Positions 17,754-27,091 of a stretch of DNA of 64,000 bases are shown piece by piece; the stretch's first letter is position 1; the number at the start of each line of letters is the position of its first letter. Below the pieces are notes generated by a model that was not told the origin of the DNA, did not search any database, and saw only the letters and a program-made list of their open reading frames with translations. Origin of the DNA: Myxococcales bacterium (lineage in GTDB: Bacteria > Myxococcota_A > UBA9160 > UBA4427); contig JADFNE010000002.1 in NCBI GenBank assembly GCA_022563535.1, forward strand, positions 62,001 through 126,000, read 5' to 3'. A program made the position numbers and the translations under genes.

Positions 17754-17975
17754 TTGATCTGGCTTACAAGAACCGACGGCGATCAGTTCATGCTCAATGA
17801 TGACCAAATCCTGTGGATCGAACCACTCCATGACACGATTGTCGTACTCCATTCGGGAGATCGTTTGCGCGTTCTCGAAAGCGGAGATGAGATCAAGGAA
17901 AGGATTATTCACTGGCGGAGAAAACTACTGGGCCTCTCCTTCTTTTCCGCCGATGAAGTCGATTCCGGAGAGTGA
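17754..17975 (+). CDS. flbD: FlbD/SwrD family flagellar protein
   Basis: The 73-residue protein opens with MIWLTRTDGDQFMLNDDQI, the hallmark of the small FlbD (SwrD) family. In Bacillus, SwrD raises stator power. Here it lies directly before motA, overlapping it by four bases (GTGA), which fits that role. The TTG start at 17754 aligns with the family start. It is not the Caulobacter sigma-54 activator of the same name. Confidence 0.85.
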   Translation: MIWLTRTDGDQFMLNDDQILWIEPLHDTIVVLHSGDRLRVLESGDEIKERIIHWRRKLLGLSFFSADEVDSGE

Positions 17976-18751
17976 ACAAGATGGATCGATCCAGCATCGC
18001 CGGCCTGATCATCGGGATATCCGCCCTGCTGATCGGGCAGTACATCGAGGGTGGCCACCTCGGAACCCTGTTTCGAGGCACCGCCGGCCTCATCGTGGTC
18101 GGTGGAACCCTGGGAGCCACCCTGCTTTCGGTGCCCATTGGAGACGTTCGCCGGGCGCTTCAAATCGTTCGTTCAGTGTTCTTGCGAGCGGAGTTCGCGA
18201 TCGAAGATGCGATCGATCAATTTGCACAACTTGCCACCATCGCACGCAAAGACGGAATCGTTGCCCTCGAAGAACTAGCGGATGATTTCGAGGATCCATT
18301 CATGCGCCGCGCACTCGCCCATGTCATCGATGGCGTGAACGAAGCAACCCTGCGGGAGATTCTATTTACCGATATCGACATTCGGATGGAACGAGACACC
18401 GCGGCTGCGCGAGTCTTCGACATCGCCGGGGGATACGCGCCCACGATAGGAATTCTCGGCGCAGTGCTGGGTTTGATTCACGCAATGGAATCCCTTTCAG
18501 ACCCAACCCAGTTGGGACACGGAATTGCGGTGGCCTTCGTGGCCACAATCTATGGCGTCGGGTTCGCCAATCTCATTCTGTTGCCGCTAGGGGCGAAGCT
18601 CCACCGCATCATCGCCCAGCGCAGGGTGTGTGAAGAGATGACGGTAGAAGGAGTCCTCGCTCTACAGGGAGGTCTCGCACCCAGCGCCGTTCGAACTCGA
18701 TTGCTCTCCTGGCCGAGTATGAACAACGCGATTGAAGAAGCGCGTCTGTGA
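17972..18751 (+). CDS. motA: Flagellar stator protein MotA (MotC-like)
   Basis: MotA forms the pentameric ion-driven rotor-pushing part of the stator. The 259 residues have four membrane helices (near 8-26, 35-52, 150-170 and 182-203). They also carry the motif GGYAPTIGILGAVLGLIHAM, typical of the MotA/MotC branch. The GTG start overlaps flbD and its stop overlaps motB (GTGA). Confidence 0.92.
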   Translation: MNKMDRSSIAGLIIGISALLIGQYIEGGHLGTLFRGTAGLIVVGGTLGATLLSVPIGDVRRALQIVRSVFLRAEFAIEDAIDQFAQLATIARKDGIVALEELADDFEDPFMRRALAHVIDGVNEATLREILFTDIDIRMERDTAAARVFDIAGGYAPTIGILGAVLGLIHAMESLSDPTQLGHGIAVAFVATIYGVGFANLILLPLGAKLHRIIAQRRVCEEMTVEGVLALQGGLAPSAVRTRLLSWPSMNNAIEEARL

Positions 18752-19572
18752 GGCGGAGGAGACGACCCTACTATAGGCCCGACAGTGATAGGTGGCTGAT
18801 TTCCTACGCCGACTACGTCACGCTGCTGCTCGCACTCTTCGTCGTCCTCTACGCCATGTCCTCGGTCGACAAGGAGAGAATGCAGAGCGCCATCTCGGGC
18901 ATGCGAACGGCCTTTGCCCAGACGGACAGTAGTTCCGTATCCATCGAAACCGTGATTCAAATTCCCAGAGCCAATCCGAGCGACGAGACGGACACGTCCG
19001 AAGACGACGATAGTGACATCTCGTACGTGATCCTGCGCGATCGTCTGGAAACTACTCTCGAAGAACAGACGGGAACAGATAGCGACGCTGCGGGCATGCG
19101 AACCCACCGCAGCGATCGAGGACTCGTCATCTCGCTTGCGGCAAAAGACTTCTTCCATCCGGGAGATACTGAGATCCTCAGGGAAGCGCTGGGCCCGCTC
19201 AACGCGATCGGCTCGGTGCTTGCGCTGTCTACGCAACTCATTCGCATCGAGGGTCATACCGACAACACGCCGATCAACACCGAACGGTTTCCATCCAACT
19301 GGGAGCTTTCGACGGCTCGGGCTTCTGCGGTAGCCCGGCATTTGATCAAGCACCTCCAGATTGCACCGCGTCGCATCGGCGCATCGGGTTACGCGGAATT
19401 TCAACCGATCGCACCAAACGACAGCCCTGAGAATCGAGCGCTCAATCGCCGCATCGACATTGTCGTCCTCAAGACTGCACAGGAGCAGGTTGAACAACCC
19501 GAGATCGACGAACTGGAAGCTAGGTCTCCGCTTCAAACGCTTCTTGAACAACTGCCTCCGCTGTCGGAATAG
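18748..19572 (+). CDS. motB: Flagellar stator protein MotB (MotD-like)
   Basis: MotB anchors the stator to peptidoglycan and carries the ion-binding aspartate. Here that residue is Asp22 in SYADYVTLLLALFVVLYA, followed by SSVDK as in MotD-type proteins. The OmpA-like domain (about 150-245) contains GHTDNTPI and NRRIDIVV. The GTG start overlaps motA. The linker (about 60-110) is rich in Asp, Glu and Thr. Confidence 0.93.
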   Translation: MRRRRRPYYRPDSDRWLISYADYVTLLLALFVVLYAMSSVDKERMQSAISGMRTAFAQTDSSSVSIETVIQIPRANPSDETDTSEDDDSDISYVILRDRLETTLEEQTGTDSDAAGMRTHRSDRGLVISLAAKDFFHPGDTEILREALGPLNAIGSVLALSTQLIRIEGHTDNTPINTERFPSNWELSTARASAVARHLIKHLQIAPRRIGASGYAEFQPIAPNDSPENRALNRRIDIVVLKTAQEQVEQPEIDELEARSPLQTLLEQLPPLSE

Positions 19573-19631
19573 CGCCGCTGTTTCCGCAGCCATCGAAGCG
19601 GGCCCTGAGTGGATCGCTGCGAACGAGAATC

Positions 19632-21107
19632 TCAGTCGCGATCGACGGGAAGCACCAATCGCGTAACCACCAGGTCGTCCAAAGTCTCCACGCTGATCTG
19701 ACCCCCGTGATCTTCTGCGATGTCGCGACTCAGTCGGACATGCTCAGCACGCAAGCATTCGGCCGCTAAATCCGAAGGCCGGGAGCACTTGTCGCCGCTG
19801 GTGTCGAGCTGACCGCTTCTATCGTCGATCAAGTCGACGCTCACTTCGATAATGACCTGGCTCCCTCGAAGATCGGCCTGGATCGCGACCGCACTTTCGG
19901 GGGTCGCGATGGCCAACGCGCGAGCCAACATGTCAATCAGCAGACACTCTATTCGCAACCGCTGACATCGCATGGGCGGAATATCTGAAACACGAACTTC
20001 GATACCGTGCTCGACGGTTTCGCGTCGCACAACCACGGCCAATGCTCGTTCGATCACGTCCGAGACATTGATCCAATACATCGGTGCCGTTTCGCCAAGT
20101 GCCAATTCGTGAAAGTCTGCGCCGATCAATTGCAGGCGAGACGTTCCTTCTTCGACGTCATCGATCAACGGCCCGAGATCTGCGAGAAACTCGCGAAACT
20201 GATTCGCATCGGCAGTCGCCAGCGCTGCCCTCAGGTCATGCGCCTCACTGCTCTCGAATTCACTGGGAAGTCTCTCCATCAAGGCTCGAGCGGTTTCGAC
20301 CAGGGTGCCGATGACGTTCTGCATGGATTCAACTTCGTCGCGTACGCTGCGGAGATTCGAAAGTACGTAGCTGACCGGGTCCGTCGCCCGTTCCGCGATG
20401 CTAGTGGCCATTTCGAAGACGGTCTCGCGACCCGCCCCCGCAATGATGCGTCGCTCCATTTCTCGACCTTGGCGTGCGCCTGCCGAGAGATCGCGCTGTA
20501 GGCCTCCGATCTTGGCTTCGTGATTGGCGATCTCCCCAAGACGCATGAGAAGGGCACCCACATCGTCCGCCAGTCGGGATAGCTCACGAGTCTGTCCGCC
20601 CGAAAACCAGTGTCCGGAGCAATCACCCATCTCGATGACGCCAATGGAGCGCCCTTCGCTGAGGACGGGAACCCACAGGAACGACGAGAGCGATCCGCAG
20701 GATGTTTCGCGGCCCAACACATCGCATCGACTGAGGGATTCACGCGCCGTTCGTTCGACCCATTCGGCTTCGGCAATCGACATTTCTGTGCCACGTGCCG
20801 CGGCAACAAAGAGAACTTCGGAGCCGGGGTCCGCGAGAAACAACGCACTCTGCTGGGCCGGGAAAAAGTGCTGAAGAATTCGCAGGATTTCACTTGCGAC
20901 ACTCTCGCGACTACATGGGGACTCGAGCAAGGCATTGAAATGCAGAAGCCATGCGCGCAGTTCTCCTGCGGCATCGGCTGAACTCTTCGGCGACGCAGCT
21001 CGTCTGTCCGAGTGCGATTCGCGCTCCGCGTTAGGGCCGACCGGCGCATCTGCGCCAGATCGCGCCGCGACCCCATGGGTCAGCTCTCTGAACATGGCAT
21101 TCGCCAT
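19632..21107 (-). CDS. GAF-domain histidine-kinase-like protein, phospho-histidine lost
   Basis: The 491 residues have a GAF domain (about 50-190), a coiled region, a DHp-like helix (about 225-300) and a degenerate ATPase-like domain (about 360-488). The H-box region reads MATSIAERATDP where kinases of this type have MATSIAHEINNP, so Glu replaces His. The N-box lacks Asn (IDMLARALA), and no GxGxG loop is clear. It is probably a pseudokinase sensor. The ATG at 21107 follows GAGGAA six bases upstream; a GTG six bases earlier is open. It is downstream of fliW and convergent with motB. Confidence 0.75.
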   Translation of the reverse strand: MANAMFRELTHGVAARSGADAPVGPNAERESHSDRRAASPKSSADAAGELRAWLLHFNALLESPCSRESVASEILRILQHFFPAQQSALFLADPGSEVLFVAAARGTEMSIAEAEWVERTARESLSRCDVLGRETSCGSLSSFLWVPVLSEGRSIGVIEMGDCSGHWFSGGQTRELSRLADDVGALLMRLGEIANHEAKIGGLQRDLSAGARQGREMERRIIAGAGRETVFEMATSIAERATDPVSYVLSNLRSVRDEVESMQNVIGTLVETARALMERLPSEFESSEAHDLRAALATADANQFREFLADLGPLIDDVEEGTSRLQLIGADFHELALGETAPMYWINVSDVIERALAVVVRRETVEHGIEVRVSDIPPMRCQRLRIECLLIDMLARALAIATPESAVAIQADLRGSQVIIEVSVDLIDDRSGQLDTSGDKCSRPSDLAAECLRAEHVRLSRDIAEDHGGQISVETLDDLVVTRLVLPVDRD

Positions 21108-21174
21108 CCTCACTTCCTCATGCCACCAAACCGCTCGGCGTTCATCGACGTGCGACCCGCCCTACCCTCGTGTC

Positions 21175-21660
21175 TTATTCGATCGCTTCTTGCAGCTGTT
21201 CGGTTTCGGCAGCCTGGGGCTGAGCCTTGGGATCCAACGCGGGAATTTCTTCGCGGGTCGAATACCGAGGATCGTCCAGGATTACCTGAGCTGCACGGCG
21301 CGCGTCGCGGTTGATTACGATCGGAGCACTCAGGTTCAGCGATACCTTGGAGCCGTAAAAACTCGCGAACACCACGATCTCGAGATGATCAGAATTCGAG
21401 ATATCCAGGCCCTTGAGGTGCCGCGTAGCTATCGCCGGGTCATATCCCGGAAAGAAGTGCCACGGGTTGGCAATCACGAACGCCAATTTCGGATCGTCGA
21501 GGGATACGAGCCACGAAAAGCTCTCGGTTTCGCTGTGATCCATTACCGCGAAGCGTGTTGCATTGGCAAAGCCCGGAAGCCCGCTGAAGTGCAGAACCGC
21601 TTTGTCATCGACTTCGATGCGACCAAAGCGACTCGTCTCGATTGAGAGAGTTTCACCCAT
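21175..21660 (-). CDS. fliW: Flagellar assembly factor FliW
   Basis: FliW binds CsrA and flagellin, releasing CsrA from fliC mRNA when flagellin is low. The 161 residues match the family in length plus a C-terminal Gln/Glu-rich tail of about 20 residues. Typical segments are FSGLPGFANATRFAVMDH and FSWLVSLDDPKLAFVIANP. The ATG at 21660 is chosen because AAAGGTGG lies five bases before it; it overlaps csrA by eight bases. A GTG at 21669 is possible. Confidence 0.93.
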   Translation of the reverse strand: MGETLSIETSRFGRIEVDDKAVLHFSGLPGFANATRFAVMDHSETESFSWLVSLDDPKLAFVIANPWHFFPGYDPAIATRHLKGLDISNSDHLEIVVFASFYGSKVSLNLSAPIVINRDARRAAQVILDDPRYSTREEIPALDPKAQPQAAETEQLQEAIE

Positions 21661-21913
21661 CTTGTCCACCTTTCCTTTTGAGTGCGCTTTCGCGCAATCG
21701 TGTCACTGCGTTGCGAACGGCTGCATCGCGCGAACCCGCCGCAGCCAAATTGGCTGACGCAATCCGGTCGTACACCTCTTCCCTCAGAATCTCGACGCTT
21801 TCTGGGGCATCGATCGCGACGCGAACCTGTCCTGCTGAACAGGCCACCATCGTGATTCGAATGTGGTCGTCAATTCTGAGGCTTTCACCTTGCCTACGTG
21901 TCAACACAAGCAT
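21653..21913 (-). CDS. csrA: Carbon storage regulator CsrA
   Basis: CsrA binds GGA motifs in mRNA leaders and blocks translation, with flagellin the classic target when paired with FliW. The protein begins MLVLTRRQGESLRI and has the RNA-binding RVAIDAPESVEILREEVYDRI region near residues 31-51. At 86 residues it carries a C-terminal extension of about 25, longer than the usual 60-75 total. It overlaps fliW. Confidence 0.95.
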   Translation of the reverse strand: MLVLTRRQGESLRIDDHIRITMVACSAGQVRVAIDAPESVEILREEVYDRIASANLAAAGSRDAAVRNAVTRLRESALKRKGGQDG

Positions 21914-21924
21914 CTTGCTCTCCG

Positions 21925-22842
21925 TTACAGGAAGCTCAGTAGATTGGTTTGCAGAATGCGTGACGTGACTTCTATCGAGCCCCGGAGCGCTGCTTCTTGT
22001 TGCACCAGGGATGAGAAGACTTCGATACTGTCGGCATTCTCGAGTTGAGACAGTTGCTCTTGAAGCAACGCGTCGCGGTCAATATGTCGTCGCTCCCAGA
22101 GCTCGGCTTGGGTAGCCGATGCACCGACGCTGGTTCTCTCTGCACTCAATTCGTTGAGCGCGGTATTGATTCGATCGGTAATGGCTGCAACAGCGGCCTG
22201 ATCGTTGGTGTCGAGCGCCGTCCACAGGTCTTCGATGATCTCGAAGAGGTTCTCGCCACCGCCGGCTCCGCTGAAAACGCGATCACCCCGGAGCGTCACC
22301 TGCAGATCAACTCCCTCGTCGATCGCGATCCGGATCTCGTTCGTATCTCCAGAGAACGTCACAGTGGGTGCTGGAGAGCCCGATACGAAAGCGCCGCTTA
22401 CGGCAAATGGATCCGCGTCGGTGGCAAAGCCCGCGAACACCCGCCCCCCCCCCGAATCGCGTAAGTTTGATTCGCGCATCAATTGTCCGTGGAGTTGCAC
22501 GATCTCCTGCGCCAGTAGTTTGCGACTGTTGGAATCCTGGGTCCCATTGGCTCCCTGTATCGCGAGTACCCTGGCGCGAACCAGCGTCTGGTAGGTGCCG
22601 TCGATGGCTGCTTCTGTCGTACTGACACGTAAACGGCTGGACGTGATGTTTTGGCGAAACTGAGCGATTTGAGCCAATCCATCGCGGATCAGTGTCACGG
22701 CACGAACTCCCACCGGATCGTCCGAGGGCCGATTGATGTCCTTGAGCGTCGAAGCGCGTTCCTGAATTTCTGCGAGACGCGCACGCTGTTCTTGCGCGTT
22801 GTGAACGCCAAATCGATACATCATCGTGTTGGTAATACGCAT
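21925..22842 (-). CDS. flgL: Hook-filament junction protein FlgL
   Basis: FlgL links the FlgK ring to the filament. The 305 residues have flagellin-like N- and C-terminal helices (MRITNTMMYRF start; end TSRILQTNLLSFL). A run of ten G on the coding strand (window 22444-22453) encodes the glycines of DSGGGRVFAG. A length change there would frameshift the gene and block filament growth. The gene follows flgK by 44 bases. Confidence 0.94.
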   Translation of the reverse strand: MRITNTMMYRFGVHNAQEQRARLAEIQERASTLKDINRPSDDPVGVRAVTLIRDGLAQIAQFRQNITSSRLRVSTTEAAIDGTYQTLVRARVLAIQGANGTQDSNSRKLLAQEIVQLHGQLMRESNLRDSGGGRVFAGFATDADPFAVSGAFVSGSPAPTVTFSGDTNEIRIAIDEGVDLQVTLRGDRVFSGAGGGENLFEIIEDLWTALDTNDQAAVAAITDRINTALNELSAERTSVGASATQAELWERRHIDRDALLQEQLSQLENADSIEVFSSLVQQEAALRGSIEVTSRILQTNLLSFL

Positions 22843-22886
22843 ATTGCCGTCCTTTTCCCACTCGTCTCAACAAGGCCGCGACCCTG

Positions 22887-24347
22887 CTAAATCAAATTGA
22901 CCAATTCACTCAGCATTTCGTTTACTGTCGAAATGACTCGAGCATTGGCCTGGAAAGTTGCCTGCAGCCGAATCAAATCCGTCACCTCTTCGTCGAGGGA
23001 AACGGCGGAGATCGAGTCACGCCGATTTTGCACCTCTCTGAGAACCTGTCCCTGTTGGGCGAGCGAAAAGTCAACCAGTTGCGCAGCACGGCCTCGGGCC
23101 GAAATCATCGTGGCGGATTGTTGAATGACGCTCTGGCTCACTCCGCTCGGGGTTCCCAGGACATCCCCCGGCGCATAACTCGAGTTCAGGGCTCCATGCA
23201 GCTCGGCCAGCAGCAGGGCGTTCCTGTTGTCGCCCGCACTGGCCGGGCCCGGTGGGGATCCGGCTGCAATATTGTCGGGGTCCGCCACGATCGCGGCCGC
23301 AAGCCTGAGTTCTCCTGCCGATCCGGCAACCGTACCCCCGGTCGTGAGTTCGAAAAAGTCGTTCGCGGTGCCGTCCACCAGGCCAACCCCCAGACGGTGT
23401 TGGTCATTGACTGTTTGAACGAGTGAGAAGGCCAATGCATCCAACTCGCGAATCGCGGTGGCGATGTGTACGTCACGCGAGCGCAGCAAGCCACCGAGCT
23501 TTCCGCCCGTGATCTGGGAAGTGACGTCGAAGAAGTTGCTTCCTTTCTGAAAATAGACAGACGAGAACGTCGGATCAAATGGATTGGTCGGATCTGCCAC
23601 GGCCACGAGTGAGCTCGCCTGCAGGCCTTCCACCAGGGGAACGCCACCTTGGAACATGATGGTCACCATGCCCCGATTATCCTCGAACGTGGTGATTTCC
23701 ATGACCGATGCCAGATCGCGAATCAATCGCTCTTGCTCGTCGCGAAGATCGTTCGCTGGAGCTACGGCTTCGTTTTTGGAGATCTCCTGGTTCAGCGCCG
23801 CGATGCGCTCGATCAGCCCATTGACCTCAGGAAGCAAACCCACGATCGCCCGATCCGTCGAACGCTGCAGGTTGCTCATCTGGTTGTCGAATCGGTTGAA
23901 CGTCGTGGCAAGAGAATTGGCCACACCGACGAGATCGGCTCGCTGAGTCGGTTGACCTGGGGTTTCGGCCGCCGCGAGTTTTTCGAATGCATCGTAGAGC
24001 CGCGTCAGCAGGGGCGTGATCCCGTCACCAAATTGCTCATTGAAAAGTGAATCCAACTGACCCACTGCGCTCGACTCGGCTTCCAGCGAACTAAACGAGG
24101 CGTGTTCTTGCAGCAAGCGGGCCTGAAGAAAGGTGTCGTGAATCCGCTCGATGCTCCGCTGACTGACGCCAGTCCCAATGGTTCCCGTGCCGTCAGGAAT
24201 AGGAAGCGCGGTCACCAATTCTTGTCGCTGACGGGTGTACCCCGGCGTATTTACGTTCGCAATGTTGTGAGCCGTAACAGCCAGCCCGCTTTGATTGATC
24301 TGAAGTGCTCGGGCGGTAATGTCGAGGGTTCCGAAGAGTCCAGCCAT
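22887..24347 (-). CDS. flgK: Hook-associated protein FlgK
   Basis: FlgK is the first hook-filament junction protein. From ATG 24347 it is 486 residues, opening MAGLFGTLDITARALQI and carrying HNIANVNTPGYTRQR (residues 26-40). The C-terminal helix has the usual DEEVTDLIRLQATFQANARV form. An open frame continues 87 codons upstream but has no axial-protein character. GGGGAAATC before this ATG and the end of flgN at 24356 fix the start. Confidence 0.95.
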   Translation of the reverse strand: MAGLFGTLDITARALQINQSGLAVTAHNIANVNTPGYTRQRQELVTALPIPDGTGTIGTGVSQRSIERIHDTFLQARLLQEHASFSSLEAESSAVGQLDSLFNEQFGDGITPLLTRLYDAFEKLAAAETPGQPTQRADLVGVANSLATTFNRFDNQMSNLQRSTDRAIVGLLPEVNGLIERIAALNQEISKNEAVAPANDLRDEQERLIRDLASVMEITTFEDNRGMVTIMFQGGVPLVEGLQASSLVAVADPTNPFDPTFSSVYFQKGSNFFDVTSQITGGKLGGLLRSRDVHIATAIRELDALAFSLVQTVNDQHRLGVGLVDGTANDFFELTTGGTVAGSAGELRLAAAIVADPDNIAAGSPPGPASAGDNRNALLLAELHGALNSSYAPGDVLGTPSGVSQSVIQQSATMISARGRAAQLVDFSLAQQGQVLREVQNRRDSISAVSLDEEVTDLIRLQATFQANARVISTVNEMLSELVNLI

Positions 24348-24355
24348 GATTTCCC

Positions 24356-24871
24356 CTACGCCGTCTGCCGGACAATTCGCCCGGGCTTCATATGGGGACG
24401 AGGGATCTGGCTCGCCGGGGTCCGACCGTAGGTCGGTTCGTCGGGCAACAATCGCCCCAATAGACGCAGGGTCGATTGAACGCGAATCAGCGCCTCTCCG
24501 GCAAAGCTCGAATTTACCTCCAACAATTCTCGAACCGCGGCAATGAGGGCAACCAGGCGACCGTGGATGGAGCGCAGTTCGACGCTCTCGCTCCCCAAAG
24601 CAGCGCAAACTCGCGACAGGGTGGCCTCTTCATCGGGAAGTCCCAGCACCGCGGCCATCTCGCACATCACCTTGCGTCGACATGCTTCGAGTAGCTTGCC
24701 CTCCCCTGCGAGCCCTTCCTTCCTGCGCACGGCCACTTCGATGCCGTCTGCGTCACGCAACACCATCCGCTGGCGCTCTTCCTGGAGCAGTGTCTTCATC
24801 TCGAGATACAGACGCTCTTCTTCTGCGAGAATGTTGTACAACCGCTGGGCGATTTCGGCGGTCTGGGTCAT
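24356..24871 (-). CDS. flgN: FlgK/FlgL export chaperone FlgN
   Basis: FlgN keeps FlgK and FlgL ready for export. The 171 residues form a long helical hairpin (about 5-140), followed by a Pro/Arg-rich tail. Its ATG overlaps the flgJ stop (ATGA). Similarity is typical of the divergent FlgN family; location directly before flgK supports the call. Confidence 0.82.
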   Translation of the reverse strand: MTQTAEIAQRLYNILAEEERLYLEMKTLLQEERQRMVLRDADGIEVAVRRKEGLAGEGKLLEACRRKVMCEMAAVLGLPDEEATLSRVCAALGSESVELRSIHGRLVALIAAVRELLEVNSSFAGEALIRVQSTLRLLGRLLPDEPTYGRTPASQIPRPHMKPGRIVRQTA

Positions 24872-25179
24872 TTCGCCTCCTCCGGCTTGGCATCAGAGTC
24901 CCGGGATGGGGCTTTGGGAAACGCATCTCGCAACTGTTCGGTAATGCCGAAGCCACCCTGCTTGGCCATTACCCGGGCCACTTCCTGATAGAACTGGTCG
25001 CGATACATACGACCCGCGCTGCCTCCATCGAGCAGGTGTTCTTCGCTCGACGCTTGCGCGCCCTTCAGGATTTGCGCGAGAAAATAAGAATCGAATTCTC
25101 GCAGGGCTTCGACACCGTCCACGCCCGACTTCGACGGCATCATGCTGGTCGCAGCCAAATCTAGTTCGGAGATTTTCAC
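24868..25179 (-). CDS. flgJ: Rod-binding protein FlgJ, N-terminal domain only
   Basis: The 103 residues match the rod-cap part of FlgJ (EFDSYFLAQILKGAQ and MYRDQFYQEVARVMAKQGGFGI). The peptidoglycan-hydrolase domain found in enteric FlgJ is absent, as in many delta- and epsilon-type lineages, so a separate lytic enzyme must open the wall. The ATG overlaps the flgI stop. Confidence 0.9.
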   Translation of the reverse strand: MKISELDLAATSMMPSKSGVDGVEALREFDSYFLAQILKGAQASSEEHLLDGGSAGRMYRDQFYQEVARVMAKQGGFGITEQLRDAFPKAPSRDSDAKPEEAK

Positions 25180-26303
25180 ATGACCTCCAGTTCTGCCGTA
25201 AGAGCCCCAGCAGCCTTGACCGCCTGCATGATGGCGATGAGATCACGCGGACTGATTCCCATTGCGTTCAGCCCTCGAACCAATTCGCCAATGGTGACCG
25301 TACTCTCGACGATGTTCAGCCGAGCGTCTTCTTCATACACCTCGACGTCGGTGTTTTCGACGACCACGGTCTCGCCGCCCAGTGCGAGTGCGCTGGGTTG
25401 AGAAGCTTCCTTTTTCGACGATATCGTGACAGTCAGCCCACCATGAGCAATCGCAACCGTCGAGATCATGACCCCGGCACCCATCACGACCGTGCCGGTT
25501 CTCTCGTTGAGAATTACCTTGGCGACGCGATCGGGTTCTACGTTGAGCATCTCCACTTCGGAGAGAAAGCGCACCACGTGTTTTGCAAAGGACTCGGGAA
25601 CCCGGACTACGATCGAACCCGAACTCACCGCGTCAGCGATCGCCTCACCAAAGTGAGCGTTGATCACTCGAGCCGTGCGCACCGAAGTCGTAAAATCCGG
25701 CTGGTTGAGATTGACCTCGAATACGCTCAGTCCGGATATTTCAAATTGAATCTCCCTTTCCACCGTCGCACCGTTTGCGACCCGGCCCACGGTGGGATGG
25801 TTCTTCTGAACACCTCTGCGACTACCGCCCGATGAGAAACCACCCACCGACACGGCACCCTGGGCAATCGCGTAGATTTTACCGTCGCTGCCCAACAGCG
25901 GAGTCATGAGTAATGTTCCGCCTGCGAGACTCGTAGAATCTCCCAGCGAAGCTACGGTGACGTCGAAGCGATTGCCCGTGCGAGCGAACGCGGGCAGTCG
26001 AGCCGTCACCATGACCGCCGCGACGTTCTTGACTTTGATCTGACTGGGATCGAGGGCGATTCCCATCTTCGCGAGCATGCTGGTCAAAGACTGGATCGTG
26101 AACTCGGTCCCGGACTTGTCGCCGGTCCCCGCCAGCCCGACGATCAAGCCGTAGCCGATCAGCGGGTTCTCCCGAACTCCCTTGACGTTCGCGATCTCCT
26201 TGAGACGAGCCGCCATGGCGCAGTCAACCAGGAGTGGCTGTACAACGAGAATCGCGGCGAGAGCGGCCGCTGCCTTCCAATGAGATCGGCAAGTATTCTT
26301 CAC
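25176..26303 (-). CDS. flgI: Flagellar P-ring protein FlgI
   Basis: FlgI forms the periplasmic bushing around the rod. The 375 residues start with a Sec signal (about 10-31, ending CAMA) and then RLKEIANVKGVRENPLIGYGLIVGLAGTGD, the family signature. The C-terminal part has the NAMGISPRDLIAIMQAVKAAGAL motif. I take GTG at 26303, which overlaps the flgH stop as GTGA; a TTG at 26318 would also fit. Confidence 0.94.
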   Translation of the reverse strand: MKNTCRSHWKAAAALAAILVVQPLLVDCAMAARLKEIANVKGVRENPLIGYGLIVGLAGTGDKSGTEFTIQSLTSMLAKMGIALDPSQIKVKNVAAVMVTARLPAFARTGNRFDVTVASLGDSTSLAGGTLLMTPLLGSDGKIYAIAQGAVSVGGFSSGGSRRGVQKNHPTVGRVANGATVEREIQFEISGLSVFEVNLNQPDFTTSVRTARVINAHFGEAIADAVSSGSIVVRVPESFAKHVVRFLSEVEMLNVEPDRVAKVILNERTGTVVMGAGVMISTVAIAHGGLTVTISSKKEASQPSALALGGETVVVENTDVEVYEEDARLNIVESTVTIGELVRGLNAMGISPRDLIAIMQAVKAAGALTAELEVM

Positions 26304-27091
26304 AGCGGATAGACCCAATCGAATATTCTTGCAACCCAGCCCGGCCGCTGTTTGTCGTCAATCACTCCGAGTCCGTCGTAGCTGAGACTCATCTCTGCAA
26401 TGAAATTGGAAGCCACGGTATTTCCCACCGTGAGGTCTTCCGGACGGACGAGTCCCTCGATCGTGAGGTACTGGGCGTCGTGATTGATCACCATCCAGCG
26501 CCTGCCGCGAATGTGTAGAACGCCCCCGGGCAAAACATCGATCACTCGACACGTGATCACGCCGGTGAAGCTGCCGCTGCGACTGGTCTTGCCCGCACCC
26601 GAAAAATCGTTGGTCATGGTGCTCGAAACGACATTCACTTCGGCGCCGTTTGCGACGGAGACTTCGGAACCGGCGAGTCCAAAGAATTTGAGAATCGCCT
26701 TCGCGGGTCCGGTGATCAGAGAGGTCAAGCCGATATCCGACGACACGGCTCCACTCATCGTTCGCTCGGCTTCGAGTTTGGTCGTGGCATCTCCCACCGC
26801 CTTGGTCTGCTCGACGATCAACACCGTGATCAGGTCACCCACCCTGCGGGCCTTGCTATCCACGAGGAACAGGGAGCCCGCTGAATTCTCACCGGGATAG
26901 ATGGACCCACTCGCCGTCACCGCGGGTGCGGCAACCGCAATCGGCTCGTAGTTCATTTCCTCGCCGCGCTCTCGCATTGCGGTCTCCACGCAACCCATGC
27001 CCGACGACACGACCAGGAAGGCGATCAAGAGCGAGAACATGCAAAGCCGAATCGAGCGCTCTTTCACTTCCGTCCGTTCAGAAGCGCACAT
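26300..27091 (-). CDS. flgH: Flagellar L-ring lipoprotein FlgH
   Basis: FlgH forms the outer-membrane ring. From ATG 27091 the protein is 263 residues, with a hydrophobic signal (about 15-33) and a Cys after SSGMG; this is a poor but usable lipobox. Typical blocks are GSLFLVDSKARRVGDLITVLIVEQ and the C-terminal YDGLGVIDDKQRPGWVARIFDWVYPL-like end. It overlaps flgA by 14 bases. Its presence shows an outer membrane. Confidence 0.92.
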   Translation of the reverse strand: MCASERTEVKERSIRLCMFSLLIAFLVVSSGMGCVETAMRERGEEMNYEPIAVAAPAVTASGSIYPGENSAGSLFLVDSKARRVGDLITVLIVEQTKAVGDATTKLEAERTMSGAVSSDIGLTSLITGPAKAILKFFGLAGSEVSVANGAEVNVVSSTMTNDFSGAGKTSRSGSFTGVITCRVIDVLPGGVLHIRGRRWMVINHDAQYLTIEGLVRPEDLTVGNTVASNFIAEMSLSYDGLGVIDDKQRPGWVARIFDWVYPL

